Below are positions 1-12,361 of a stretch of 64,000 nucleotides of DNA, one piece after another (the stretch's first letter is position 1; the number at the start of each line of letters is the position of its first letter). The translations under genes were made by a program, and so were the position numbers. The DNA is from Cloeon dipterum (taxonomy: Eukaryota; Arthropoda; Insecta; Ephemeroptera; Baetidae). Below the pieces are notes generated by a model. The model was given only the letters and a program-made list of their open reading frames with translations. It was not told where the DNA came from and searched no databases. The stretch lies in assembly GCF_949628265.1 (NCBI RefSeq), contig NC_088787.1, positions 33,902,844-33,966,843 of the forward strand, given 5' to 3'.

Positions 1-3000
1 AATATTTAAACGAATCATCAATTTCTGATTTCTGGCCAAAACCAACTAAAACTAAACCAAATTATTTGCAACATCAAGAAATTGTGAAATAATAGCGGTT
101 AAAAAAATCGAGGATGCCTTGCAATCTCGAATCTCCTCTCAAACTGTAAACATCTTCCCCTAGATGAAATTTTCTCACTTTAAATAAAAGTTTTGATGCT
201 CCATTTAAATTTAATAAATACTCATGATGGAAATGAAGTTCAGATAGAATAAATTCTGCAAGAAATGCAGGTTTTGGCTCAGTTATTAGTTCAAAATATT
301 GTTGTTGGACCAAAAATTATTAATATATCCTTTTTTGCTTCACTAATAACGAATATTAAAGCCAAGGAAAAATTCAAAAACCACTTATTTACCTAAAATA
401 TTCAACTTTTCCTGATTGTGAGTTTTCCTGGTTGCTTAAGAAGCAGACGAGTTTCCTCTTGATCTCCATGGATTGAAGCGAGGGGAAACAATAAAATTTT
501 ACGTTTTTGGGCATCAGGAAGAGAAGTTATCTGTCGCGTCTTCAGGGAAATGAAAGTTTGGCAGTATAAAGAGTCTGAACGCAACACGCAGTTGATCTTT
601 GACGTCGTTACTCTCCCTGGCCGGTCAATTTGCATGCAAATGGCTGATAAGATAAGAGGGGGGCCATCAGCTGCTTGTCATCCCCGCTTTTTATCTCGCG
701 TCCGCCCCCGCGTTTAATGTGCGGTTGTTTCGCGGGAATATAGCGCCTAATGGCCCGGCATCGATCGACGACGCACGTTCGGCCGCAGATGCGACACTCG
801 CGCGCCAAATTCGCGGCACAAATATCCACTGCCAAACTCGCGCCAAACAGGCAGGCCCGTTCTCCGTTCTCCGTTCTCCATTCTCCACACGCTGAATGAC
901 TTTAAATCCGTAAAATACTCGTTATTCAAAAAGATTAAGCGTCAGATTTGAGTCCCTTTTTAACTATCACTTGACCCACCAAAACAAATGTTTGTCTACT
1001 TAATTGTGCTCCAATCAATTTAATTCATTTAATTAAATTCATATCTGGAAGTTTCGTGCGCCGTAATGATGCAGAGTTAGCAATTTTAAGTTAGATATTT
1101 TGTTGCAATACCTGCTTGATAATCATTTTTAAAAAAATTATATTTGGTTTGCACACATAAAATACAATTACAATAAGAAATCAAAATTTTGATTACAACC
1201 TTATCATTTAATTGAAGAATACTTAAGAAGCTACACAAGAAATGTTTCATCGTTTAAGTGAAAACCAGAAAAAATTGGGATTTTTTAGCGATAAGCTAGT
1301 AATGTACAAAAATTAAAATTGACGCTCTTGGCAACAATGAAACGTAATTTTCAATTTTTTTCAACAGTCAAAATATTTATAGTATCCTTTAAGAATCTTA
1401 CAATATAAATAGCAATTAAAAAATTGAAGATCTTGCGAGTAATATTTTATTTTTCCCCAACTGTATATGTACTTTTCTCATGTATAATTCAGTGCCGATT
1501 TAATGTATGTATTCGCTCGTGCCCTAGCAGTCGCGTGGCTGATGCGAACGCGCTTTCCGCAAACAGCCGCAGTGTGTCTATTTTCCGATAAAACGCAGTC
1601 ATTCTAGTATGTGTTTGCGTGCGGTGACGCTGTGGATGATTCTCGCCCTCGTTTCCAGCGCTCTCTCACGCCATTAACTTTCACGTGTGCGCGCCGAAGA
1701 CAGCTCCCAACTTGTTGTTTTCGCAGGGCTGTAGTTTAGGGGAGTTTTTATTCGCAAAATAACTTTGGATCTGCAGCCACTGCTAGTTGAGCGAAATAAA
1801 AGGCGTTCTTTCGGAAACGGGAATTGCACTCGGAGGGAATTTTAAATTTACTTTTGAGTAAAATGTGAAGAGAAACTTGATAATTTTGCGGTTTCAGTTA
1901 GCAGAATTTTCAAAATGGTTGATTTTAAAGCCTTTTACATCGTTAATGCTATTAGAGAGAGGGGAAAAGCAGCGTCCAATTTCATGCACAGCAAGCGTAC
2001 ATGGCTGCTTCCCTCTAGAGTGCACTTTCGTGTCCGCAGAGCAAGGAAAATAGCGCCAAATCCGGCCCGAGGGTGTCCACTCGGTGATTTCGCCACTCGA
2101 CTTGCGCGTTTGTATCGCGTTTGAGAGGGATTTCTTTTGCCACTCAACCAAATGCCCCCTTGGGCAGGTCTTCCTAACGACGATGGTGGCTCATGTGACT
2201 ATGGTCAAATGCGGATATAATTTCAATTCAAGGGATCAGCAATTTGTTACATTACATTGATTATTAGTTATTTAGAGTGGTCTGAACAATCAAAGTTGTG
2301 GAATATGGGTAAACCCTTTTAAAACTTTCTACTTCCCTTTTGTGATTTTTAAAAAATCTCGTTAAAAATACAACAAATAAATTACAATTATATGTTCTCT
2401 AAAATAAATATTTTTAAATATATGATTATAGTGAAAATAATTTCTTCATGTACTGTGTGTTCTTATTTTTCAAATAAAAAATCGTAAATGTTGAAAAAAG
2501 TATTCGGCTCCCAATTGAGCTGATGGGCGCCCCGGTGCGCGAGTTTGATCTTCTTCTCGCCTGCACACTCAGCTCTTTTTTGAAACGTTTTTTTTTGCGT
2601 GTCGCAGCTCAAAGAGCCGCAGACATTTTTTACCTGACGAGCCACCAAGTTGTCTTTTCCTCCTTCCACCGGTGTGCGTCTTTCCGTCTTTTTACTTTTA
2701 TCGGCAGAAGGAGCGCAATCGGCCCCACCAACAGAAAGTAAAAAAAAAAAAAAAACGACGCACAGCAGGGCGTGTTCACACTCCTCGCTTGTGCTAAATA
2801 TTTTACAACGAAAAATCGACGAACAGGAGGACGCCGCGCATGTGAGCTCGTTAGATAAAGCTTGAAACGACGCGTACAATTTGAATACAGGGAAACTTAT
2901 TTTAGATAAAAGACAACATTCGAAGTAATTCAAATTTTTATAATGCCTTATCTGATACGGTACATACATAAATTTAATTTTCGCACGTAAAAAATTGCGG

Positions 3001-3117
3001 AATCCTGGTAAAAAATTGCGGAATCCTGGTAAAAAATATATTTAAAAATTATTTTCAGAATGCATCCCTATTTTATACTTGTTTTAAGTGAAAATTCGAA
3101 TTTTACTCTGCTGGCAG
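1..3117. other. Intron / upstream region of the beta2/alpha8 nAChR gene
   Basis: No exon, RNA gene or recognisable transposon is visible on either strand. The transmembrane exons that must precede the first visible receptor exon are not here, so this is most simply a receptor intron longer than 3.1 kb. CpG-richer patches at about 650-860, 1500-1720 and 2500-2860 stand out from the AT-rich background. A 20-base unit containing GCGGAATCCTGG is repeated twice in tandem near 2990-3035. Confidence 0.5.
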
Positions 3118-4812
3118 GTCGCCCTCGACGCACAAAATGTCTCCGTGGGTGAAGACGGTGTTCCTGAACGCGATGCCACGCATTTTGATGATGCGTCGTC
3201 CGCACTACTCGCCCAGGGACCACTACGAGCACGACGAACCCTTCGCAGACAACCCCTTCCCGGGAGACTTCAGGTACACAAACGCAGTATTTTACGTATT
3301 TTACTTTTAACAAAACTGGCGGCTGTGCAACCGGCACGACGCGGAGGTCGAGCGGGTTGCCGGCGGCTCGTTGGCAGGCGCTCCGAAAATCGAAGCGTGC
3401 ATATTTTAAACTCGCCATTTTTATAGTTTCGTAAACATTTGCTTGGCAAGCATGCTGTTTGTCTTTGAGAGTTTTAATATAAACCTTGTTGGCAGGGAAT
3501 GAATTAAATTTTTTATCGGAAAGAAATATCAAGCTATTTTTCACGTCACATTACAAGTGATGATGACAAGCACAAATCTATCTTTCGCACCGATGGAGCA
3601 GCTATAGCTTGTTTTTACTCCAGCGCGTTGCATAATTTATGAGCGAGCACAATTTATTTCCGATTGACGCGTCGACTGAAAGTAGTGATTATTCAAATCA
3701 CGCGCATATTCAATGCACTTGATTTATGGCACCGGATTCAATTCATATCGACGCATTGTTTGCGCTCGTGATTTTTCACAGAGATGGCATGGGTGACGGC
3801 TTTCACGACGAAAAAATGAGTCCGCTTTCATCGCCGTTTGAATCTACCTTCAAACACGATGTGGACGACCACATGGAGGCCCACTCCTCAGGTATGTACC
3901 AAAGAAATATATATATTTCCTACTGTAAAATTAAAATTACGGAGGTGCATGTTTGGTAATTTCATAAAACTCGATAATTTAAGATTTATACCGGATGTCC
4001 TACATTGAAAAATGCTTTGAGAATTTTCAAGTATATGTTTTTAATAAATATTTTTTATATTACTGAATTATTCATAATGTTTACCAAGAAATTAAATTAG
4101 TTACAAGTAGTGTGTGCAATTGACTTTTTTTCAATGGAGGAAATGAAATGCAAGAGGAGCCGATTTTGTTAAAATATTTTACTAAATTGTTATAATCTAA
4201 TAATATTGAAAGAAAAATAGATTATAGTATAGTTGGGAATACGAAAATAAAATTAAATAGAAATATTCCTAATTAGTATTATGCTTGATTAAAAATATAT
4301 ATTTTACCACCACCGCCACACTGAAGGATTCTAGGAATGGATTTCTTTTTTACGCTGATAAAAACGTTCAGGACAAATTTGATTATTTAATTAGCAGACG
4401 TGGAATAACCCTCAATGCTTTTTTATTTTCATTTGAGGCTTAATAAATTAAATTTAAACTTTTGAAATAATGAATTTCAGAACACAACGAAGTGATCGCC
4501 GGTCGGCAGGCATCGCCGGAGCTGTTGGCGGCCCTGGAGGGCGTGCAGTTCATCGCGAAGCACATGAAGGACGCCGACATTGACAACGACGTGGTCGAGG
4601 ACTGGAAGTTCGTGTCCATGGTGCTGGACCGCTTCTTCCTGTGGGTCTTCACGCTGGCGTGCATCATCGGCACGCTGGCCATCATCTGCCAGGCGCCGTC
4701 CCTGTACGACACGCGCCTGCCCATCGACCAGAAGCTGTCCGATATCCCGTTCGGCAACAACCCCTTCAAGTACCCACCCGACAATCACGTCAGCAGGGTG
4801 CCTTCCCTGTAA
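3118..4812 (+). CDS. Nicotinic acetylcholine receptor subunit, beta2/alpha8 type, 3' exons only
   Basis: Subunit of a pentameric acetylcholine-gated cation channel of the neuronal plasma membrane. Three exons are visible: 3118-3273, 3782-3891 and 4481-4812, with intron phases that fit. The first carries the end of TM3 and the start of the intracellular loop (THKMSPWVKTVFLNAMPRI, then MMRRPHYSP). The second is loop sequence. The third has the amphipathic helix (ALEGVQFIAKHMKDAD), the pre-TM4 stretch EDWKFVSMVLDR, TM4 (FFLWVFTLACIIGTLAIIC) and the tail APSLYDTRLPIDQKLSDI. The FVSMVLDRFFLW and LYDTR-P-ID features match Drosophila beta2 and its alpha8 orthologues better than alpha1-alpha7 or beta1. 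The ligand-binding domain and TM1-TM2 lie left of the window, so the loop C cysteine pair that separates 'alpha' from 'beta' names cannot be checked. Confidence 0.9.
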
Positions 4813-4980
4813 AATAATGTCTTTCCGAGGTCTTGATTGTCTACTCTTGAACGTTTTGTACCAGCAATGTTGCATTTTAAATGAAGGGCTCAAGTGTTAA
4901 AATTGAAAAAAATGGTTGTTGCCAAAATTCGTAAAGATCTACTAATGTAAATAGTAAAAAATATATCTATCTGTCTTTGC

Positions 4981-5041
4981 AATAAACCATGTCTACGAGA
5001 AAAGATATTATACACAATATTATATTACTGAGAGAAATAAA
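4981..5041 (+). terminator. Poly(A) signals of the beta2/alpha8 receptor gene
   Basis: AATAAA occurs at 4981-4986 and again at 5036-5041, about 170 and 225 bases after the receptor stop. Either would end the transcript close to, or overlapping, the 3' end of the convergent DM4/12 gene A. Confidence 0.5.
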
Positions 5042-5076
5042 CTACACGAGAATTTAGCAAAGCTGCCGTTGTGTGC

Positions 5077-5082
5077 TTTATT
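5077..5082 (-). terminator. Poly(A) signal of DM4/12 gene A
   Basis: TTTATT on the plus strand reads AATAAA on the minus strand, about 140 bases past the gene A stop. Cleavage near 5055-5065 would place it within or beside the 3' end of the convergent receptor transcript. Confidence 0.5.
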
Positions 5083-5218
5083 TAGGAATGCACCGTAAAA
5101 GCAGCCGATTATGGCGAATTTATGGAGAGAAGAATTACAAAAAATTTTATCAACCGCAACGCGAGCAATAAACAGCGCGTCATAAATTGAGCCGTAAAAA
5201 TTGTTGCGAGTGAGTCTG

Positions 5219-7137
5219 TCAGCCAAGCGCCGTAAACATGTCGAAGAGGCCTTTGGGGCAGTTTGGGTAAAGGGCCTTGCAGTCGCCGCCCTCGACGCCC
5301 TTCTGCTCAGCCGTCGAGAAATCGGGCCCCAGCTGCTCGTCGTTCGAAGTCGACGGGCTAAAAACACAAAAAGGTGGACGGACGTCAGGCTGGCTGGTCT
5401 GGCAGTGAAATGATAAAAAAGATTACGTGAAAATAACGTGCAGCAGGTCACCAAATAGGCCATTGTGGTGAAGAGGTGTTTCGGATGCCTCGCAAATCGC
5501 CCGCAGCAAGCAGGAACGACCGTCAAAACCAATTCTGAAAGGGAAATTTAATTATTGTGATCAGGATTAACGGACGTTTTGCATTAATGGTATATTTATT
5601 GAAGAGGTATTATCAAAAATCTCATTAGAGGGATTAATACTGCCTTAAATTTTGGTACCAAAGAAACAGGAGCTAGCTTTCTTTTAAGCCATCACATGAA
5701 ATCTATCAAGACATTTACTATATTTATAAATTATAAAATAAAATTAAATTATTACTTAAAAATAATTAATTTAACTTAAAAATAAAGTTAATGTGTGATT
5801 AATAACATAAATAAAATTTAAAACTTTTGAAATTTGTTACTTAAATTAAAAGTTTCGTGTTGTAAAATGTTTAAAATAAATTTTGTTTTACTTATTGAAT
5901 CTTACATTTTGTTATTTAATGCAGTCTGTTAAACACTAATTTGTGTTTAATAAACAAATTGATTGATTATACTTATTTAATGAAAATTAATTTGTATTGC
6001 AATATCAGATCAATTTTTCATGATGACCTTTCAAAACTATTTGGGGGCTGTTGCTTTCTCACAGTGATAAAGACAAACGGGTGAATATTTAGCACGCGGC
6101 CGCCGAGCCGAGCGAGCAGGCACGACAGTCGGAGAGACAGGGCGGTCGTTTGAATTATGAAAATGAGCAGCAGACCTGTTGAGCATGGTGATGACGGTGG
6201 TGTAAGTCCTTCTGCGGGTGATGCCGAAGCTTTCGGCCAGCCTGCCTTGGTCCAGGCTGGGCACGAGTTCGGGGAAGAAGTAGGTCACGTTGTCAGGAAG
6301 GACGTAGTTGGCTTCAATGTTCATTGCCACGTTGACGCTCTTGCGCACCGGAATCGACAGGGCTACTTCAATCTGGAAAATGAATTTAATTGTTAGTTTG
6401 GCCACAAAGGATTTTCTATTTTCAAGTCGCTTGAAGTGTAATATACTATGTTTTTTTTAACTATCTTCGGCCTTTGAAGTAGTGGGATTCTGGAGTGGAA
6501 ACACAACAAAATACAACAAACAATATTTTCTAAAAATTTCGCTCAACAAGTTCAACTTTTATGGACACCATTATTTCAATAAGGATTTTGAAACTAATGC
6601 TAGTAAAGTGTCAGTTACTCTCAAAAACTTGGTCCAAACACACAACCCAAAGTTTTCCATCACATTAGAAATGTAAAAATACATAAACATTTAATAAGTT
6701 TATAATCATTTTACAAATAAAACTTTAAATTTAACAGCAATCATACAAAATAAAATAATTTATTTTAATTAATTTCTTAAAAAAATTGTACTTATAATCT
6801 TAAAAATGATTTTAACTATTTTCTTAAATTTTGTTTTGATGTTTAGACATAATTTCAAATATTACAAACCTCACTTCATGATTTTATTTAATTAACCTTT
6901 CATGAGAAATGTTAGTGAACTCCATCATACTTTAATTTAACTTTTCTTACAACTAATGAGATATAGATAATACCAAACGAAAAAATTTTGAAAAAATAAA
7001 TAAAATGTACTTACACCCATGTTGCTTCCGGGCGGAAAGAGCAAATATCTGGCCTTCCGGGAGATTACGGCCGGCCGCTGGGCGGCGGCCAGCACGGCGG
7101 CCAGCAGCAGTGTGCTGAGGCTGCGAGCGACGATCAT
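5219..7137 (-). CDS. DM4/12 family secreted protein, gene A
   Basis: Four exons on the minus strand: 7137-7015, 6372-6176, 5534-5427 and 5357-5219, giving about 188 residues. A signal peptide (MIVARSLSTLLLAAVLAAAQ) is followed by a basic stretch and the family motif RYLLFPPGS. A middle part follows (YVLPDNVTYFFPE), then GFDGRSCLLRAICEAS, GLFGDLLHVIFTPS and the C-terminal cysteine pair (GGDCKALYPNCP). The motif order is that of the insect DM4/12 family, whose biochemical role is unknown; four conserved cysteines suggest two disulfides. The second donor (GTCTGC) is weak but keeps frame and motif spacing. It is the first of four minus-strand paralogues and is convergent with the receptor gene. 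Confidence 0.85.
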
Positions 7138-9637
7138 GTCTTATCGGGCGGCCGCTAATTAGACGCGCGTCTCCTCAGAAAGAGGAGGCGCAGCAAACAA
7201 AAAAGAGCGCGCGCGCCGCGAGAGCAGCAAAATGAGAAGTCACTCTTCACGCTAATTGGATTAATTAGCGAGCTCGGAGAGCAGATTGCGTCTCGGCCGG
7301 GCAGGATAATGAACTTTGCAAATGACGCAGGCACTGCGATGCCACACTCTCTGCCGCTTTCGATTACCGCAGAAATTGCACTGGGACATGTTAGCACAGA
7401 TAAATTTTGCTTTTGTTTGTCAGATGAAAATCTAATTGTTTCTTGAAATCTCACCATGATGAGACTGATAAGAGCACAAAGGATTTTTTTAAATTCGTAA
7501 GTGATGAAATGATTGAGATATTAATATGATGATGAATTATATTTTACTTCGTCTCCAATAAAATTTTTCATCATCTCTAGATTGTGCAGTTATCAAATCA
7601 GGACCAAAAAATGTTTCCTTAAAAAAAATTGAACGATTTTTCCTGTAAATTATGAGGTAAATCTACCTACGAGCGAACGAAATCAAGGTTTTTAAAATGG
7701 GTACATATTTTTGCACACTTGTTGATTGATTAAAATGGATAGTGCTCACAGTTTGAAAAGCAAAAAAAAAATATAGAATCTGATTTTTCTTTCTAGAAAT
7801 TTAGATGGAAACCTGACAAAATTTAAGCTTTTCCCAAATTCTCGAGAAATGATTGCTATTTTTTCTGTAGATATTCCCTGTAATTTTTTAATGCCTCAAT
7901 AGCCTATTTGTCTAAATCAGTAATATACACATTAGAGATCAGACGCGCTCGAAATGGATGGTTTGTACGATATGAATTATACACTTAATTAAAGTTAATG
8001 AAGTAGACAGTAACTATTTTTAAATCGCATTTCTATTTTATTCCATCCATTTTTCCATTTTTATGAGTCTTTCAAGCCAGTTTTTTATATTTTGTGACAC
8101 CTTTTATTTAATTTTTATTTTTAAACTTATTCAGAGAGCAATGCAAGTAGTGAAGCTTTTCAAGATACTGATCGCAGCTGGAACTTGTTTCGCAGATTTA
8201 ATTTAAACAAAAAGGCATTTATTTTCCACTCTACTCGGTTGTGATTAGTAATTAGTTGAGTAAAATTTTATTTCTTCAATCCAATTTGAAACTCACTTAA
8301 GAAAGATCCTAAAATAAAAAGTATCAAAATTTACTTACACTTCAAGTAACTTATTTTAAGTGATAATCAGTCCTATAATACAGAAATTTAATACATTTAT
8401 CACTAATCAAATTTCGTATCTAAAATATTTGGCAATTGTAGCCAAAAAAATCAGTAAGGCGTATAAATCTGAAACTATATCATTCAAAGAGGTCGAATTT
8501 TTCGCGCAAAAACATTCAACGTTTTTTTACGAGCATTTATAATTTAAAAATATCTATCTAAATTGGACCTTGTGAAAGAATTAATATTAAATATAACCCT
8601 CGCCGAAATTAATCGACTTCATTTCGGAATTTACTGCTCTGGGGACAAAGTAGGATTTTTGCTTTATCTGGCGAAAACGAGCTTTCGAGCGCCCGCATTG
8701 CATTTTCCACTCTCAGCCTGATAATCCCGTCGCACCACTTTGGGGGGAGGTTTGGGCCGTAAATCTGGCGGCGAGTCGCCTTTCCTGGAGTGACCCTTGC
8801 GTGCGGCACTCCTCTCGTCGCCGTATAATAGGCTTAATTCGCGAATTTCCCCCGAGGCCGGAAATGGAAATGCGAGACGCGCAGCTTTTGCACGTGGCAG
8901 CCGAGTTCCGCCCTGCTCTGCTCTCTCACTCTCTCACTCGCCGGATGACGCGTGAAAAATTATTCCGACCTGAGAGCACGCCCGCATTTTCGCATAATTT
9001 GCATGTAATTAGGGGCTGTAAATAAGGTTTTTGCCTCTGCCCGACTTTATTTATTAGCCGAGCTGCGCACAAAAGGCCGACGAGGTGAGTACTTTTGCTC
9101 CGGATTTGCCCTGTTTGAACACATTAAATGCAAGCAATGACGTCAAACACACAGAGATTTAATCTGCTTAAGATAGTAATTTGCATTTTAAATTTTTAAC
9201 GTTTATTACTGTGTTAAACAGCAACTAATCTAAACATCCTGTTCTATAATTTCATTCAAGGAAATTCTGTGCTTATTTGAAGTTAAAAAATAAATAAATA
9301 AAAATGAAGCAAATAAGTAAAGCAGATTGTAACACAGAAAATTACTTCCTTTTTTAACTTACTAATTTGGGCATCATCTCACAAATTTTTTTATAAGTTT
9401 TACAAAAATATTAAATGAGGCACGAACCACTAATGATACTTTCATAACACAACTTATTTTTGCAAGGTTGGATTTGAACTTAATTTTTGTCACTTTGCAT
9501 TGAAAATATTTTCTAATGCATGCAATGCTGGTGAGTAGTTTTAATATATCCCTTTCACTTAATTTACTCATCAGGGTGAAAGGGGGGATATTTTTTGAAT
9601 AAATAAAATATTAGTTTTCTGTCTTGGAATGTTTAAT
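7138..9637. other. Intergenic region between DM4/12 genes A and B
   Basis: No gene is recognised. Bases 7138-7350 just upstream of gene A are CpG-rich and may hold its promoter. A second CpG-rich patch lies at about 8680-9080; its open frames show no family motif. The rest is AT-rich and unremarkable. Confidence 0.4.
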
Positions 9638-10750
9638 TCAGAAGTTGTCAATAATATCTGGAAGTGACAAAGATACTAAGGTGGAAATCATATCTAGCGG
9701 AGTTTTTGGACAGCTCGCAAAGTACTGTCTGCATTCGTTTCCCGTCCGACCTAATTGTTCAGCCGCAAAATATTCCGCGTGCAATGGACCGTTTTCCACT
9801 GTGCTTGAAGGTCTGAAAATATGTTTCTTTATTAGGTATTGATTCACTTGAAAAACTAAACAGAAATTTGGACTGCAAAACGCGTGTCACACTTATTATT
9901 TTAATATGAAGTCATAGCGAAAAATTTCAATTCTTATTACGTGAGAATGGTGTGCGCGAGTTGTCCAACGAGGCCGTCGTGGTCCAGGGGCCACGCTGCC
10001 GCCTCGCAGATGCTGCGGAGAAGGCAAGCCCGGCCGGGCAGGTGGCCAACCTTCTCGAAGAGGCCCTCGACGGCTCGGTAGACGGAGGCCCGGGACGATC
10101 GCCGACGTTTATTTGTCTCGGACGCCTCAAATAGGGAATCCCACGGCTTGGTGTAGATGGCTTGCGAGTTGTAGGGCGGCATCTTGTAGTCGCTCTCCAG
10201 GAAGAAGCTCGCCGTGAGGCTGTAGGTCGGATCGTTCAGTGGCAGGTTCAACGATAGGTTTAACTGTGGGGACAAAAGCGATTACATTTATAGAGCACTA
10301 ATGACATGAACTAACATACACGACACTTTTTTAATCAAAATCACATATTTTCAATGACAGTGAATGCAATTTAATTTTCTTATCAATACAAATAAAACGC
10401 TAGCCCATGACAAAAACAACGAATTTTAATAATACCTTAAAACTGCGTGAATTTACAAATTAATTAATTTTAACTGTTAAATCTATGTATACTCAACTTT
10501 AAGTTCAGAATGTTATTCTAAATGTATAAAATTTTAAATATAATTCAAACAAAACCTAAATAAATTGTTGTCTCTCTAATCCACCACATTTTTTAAATTT
10601 TAAATATTTTGCAAGAAATTTTACCTCCACTTCAGTGCCATCTTGGGAAAGCAACTGCCGCTTCAGTCTCTCGAGAGTATCGGGTGAGCTAACCTCGAAA
10701 AAAATGAATAAAAGAAGCAGGAAAACCTTTTCCAATTGAAAATGCAGCAT
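9638..10750 (-). CDS. DM4/12 family secreted protein, gene B
   Basis: Three exons: 10750-10625, 10263-9941 and 9812-9638, about 207 residues. I chose the ATG at 10750, the start of a hydrophobic signal peptide (MLHFQLEKVFLLLLFIFFEV), because it gives the same length as the start of paralogue C; a further in-frame ATG lies upstream at 10804. RLKRQLL stands where the basic-YLxFP motif sits in relatives. Next come PLNDPTYS, PYNSQAIYTKPWDSLFE, LPGRACLLRSICEAAAWP, HDGLVGQLAHTILTPSS and the C-terminal NECRQYFASCP. Genes B and C are close tandem duplicates with the same intron positions. A variant poly(A) signal ATTAAA directly abuts the TGA stop. Confidence 0.87.
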
Positions 10751-12361
10751 CTTCAAAAGCGGAAACACTTTTCCTTGAGGATAGAACACAACTGCCGCTG
10801 ACACTCCAATGAAAAAGTTTTACCTTTCAATTATCGAGGCACTAATAGTGCCAAAGAAGAGCCAATTAACTAACTCGTGAGCTACTGGTATATTCTCTCC
10901 AATCTATTATTATATTTGACGTGTTAAAATAAACTAGTGGTGAGGAAGAACAGAATTTTAAGCACCTCGTCAATCTCAAACAAATAAAAGTAAAGTTTAA
11001 CAGATGAAAATTAAAATCTTAGATTTATATTGTCAGGTGAAACCCTGACATATATCCATCAAGTGAGAAAGAGTTGTGATCGATTGTAATATTATATAAA
11101 ATTGATCAAATTACATAAATATGTCAACGGTCTGTATGAAAGCATTTGGAAAAGACCACACTTCTGGTAAACATGTTTCAATAAGAACTTCCATCCAAAG
11201 GGAACAAAGCCCGAGCAAGCCCTGTGTTAAGATTTTCACGCCCATGTGTTTGTGCTTTTTTGTATATTTCACATGATTTAGTATTAAATGAATAAAAGCT
11301 CAATCCGCAAAGTTTTTAAATTTATTTAACGCATATGGGAACTTCTAAGTCGCAGTTAAGAAAACTTATACAGAGAGTTTTTTGCGACACCTATTTTAAT
11401 TTGGCTGTTTTAAATTGATGATTCGACGTATTCCAAAATCGCACCTGGACTCGTGGAATAAAAATTATTTTGAATTGAATTTACAAATTAATATTTTTAA
11501 AAACATACAGTTTTAAGTATAGAGCTTGTAAAAATATATTTAGTTTAAAACAAATATGAACCTTAACAAATTACCTAATGGTGGGCGTTTCTACTAAATT
11601 TAATTATATCGTTTATAGCACTGCGTTGTCACTCGACCGAGCATGATGGACACCCTCAAAGTCTCCGCGTGAAAGTTTTATAAAAAAAAAAAATGGTAAA
11701 AACCATTCTAAAATGACATTTTTATCAGGAAATTTCGATAATGAGAGAGTCATTGCCCATCGGAATCATGGTGAAATGTTCACATCTGATATTCTCAGAT
11801 CTGCCGCCAAGAATGAACTTTCAGGGATCGAGAAATTACGCATCGCTCAACAAACACCCAAAATTTCATTGTAAAATTAAGTATTGCCTTTCTTTTGCAA
11901 CAAGGAAGCATTTTTTGTTAAGCAGTGATTTGGACTCCTGACCTACCTCAAGTCTCTGGGAGCGGCCATGTTAAATAGCTTTAATAACTGTTGCGCTAAG
12001 AGCATGAATTTAATACTGATGTGACTGCGCAGCGTTTAATATATGTTGTAAGACACTCTGAATACGGATAACCCATAATTTAGATTTTTTTAGCTTAACA
12101 GAAATGACTTAACTCTATGCTTAATATTTGCTACTTACACCTCAGAGTACATACATAATTATTCGTGCAAGAAACAAGGACGCCATATTGAATGGTAAAA
12201 AAGATTTGATTAAATTTTTAGCTGTGCTCGCCTAAGTAATGATTTCTAAAAATGTCACCAGCTTCACTAGTAGAAACCATTAAAGGGATTAAACAAAATA
12301 AAATTTTGTTCGTCTGAGAGGAAGTAACATAATCACACAGTTAAAAATTAAACAATTTATT
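10751..12361. other. Intergenic region between DM4/12 genes B and C
   Basis: AT-rich spacer. The small open frames, such as one near 11741-11941, carry no recognisable motif. I see no RNA gene or repeat. Confidence 0.4.
12356..12361 (-). terminator. Poly(A) signal abutting the gene C stop codon
   Basis: Read on the minus strand, TGA is followed immediately by AATAAA, implying a 3' UTR of only about 20-40 bases. Gene B has ATTAAA in the same place. Confidence 0.6.

Noticed and set aside
2463-2969. A 168-residue minus-strand frame near the left edge
   Set aside because: Low-complexity translation with no recognisable domain, in the presumed receptor intron.
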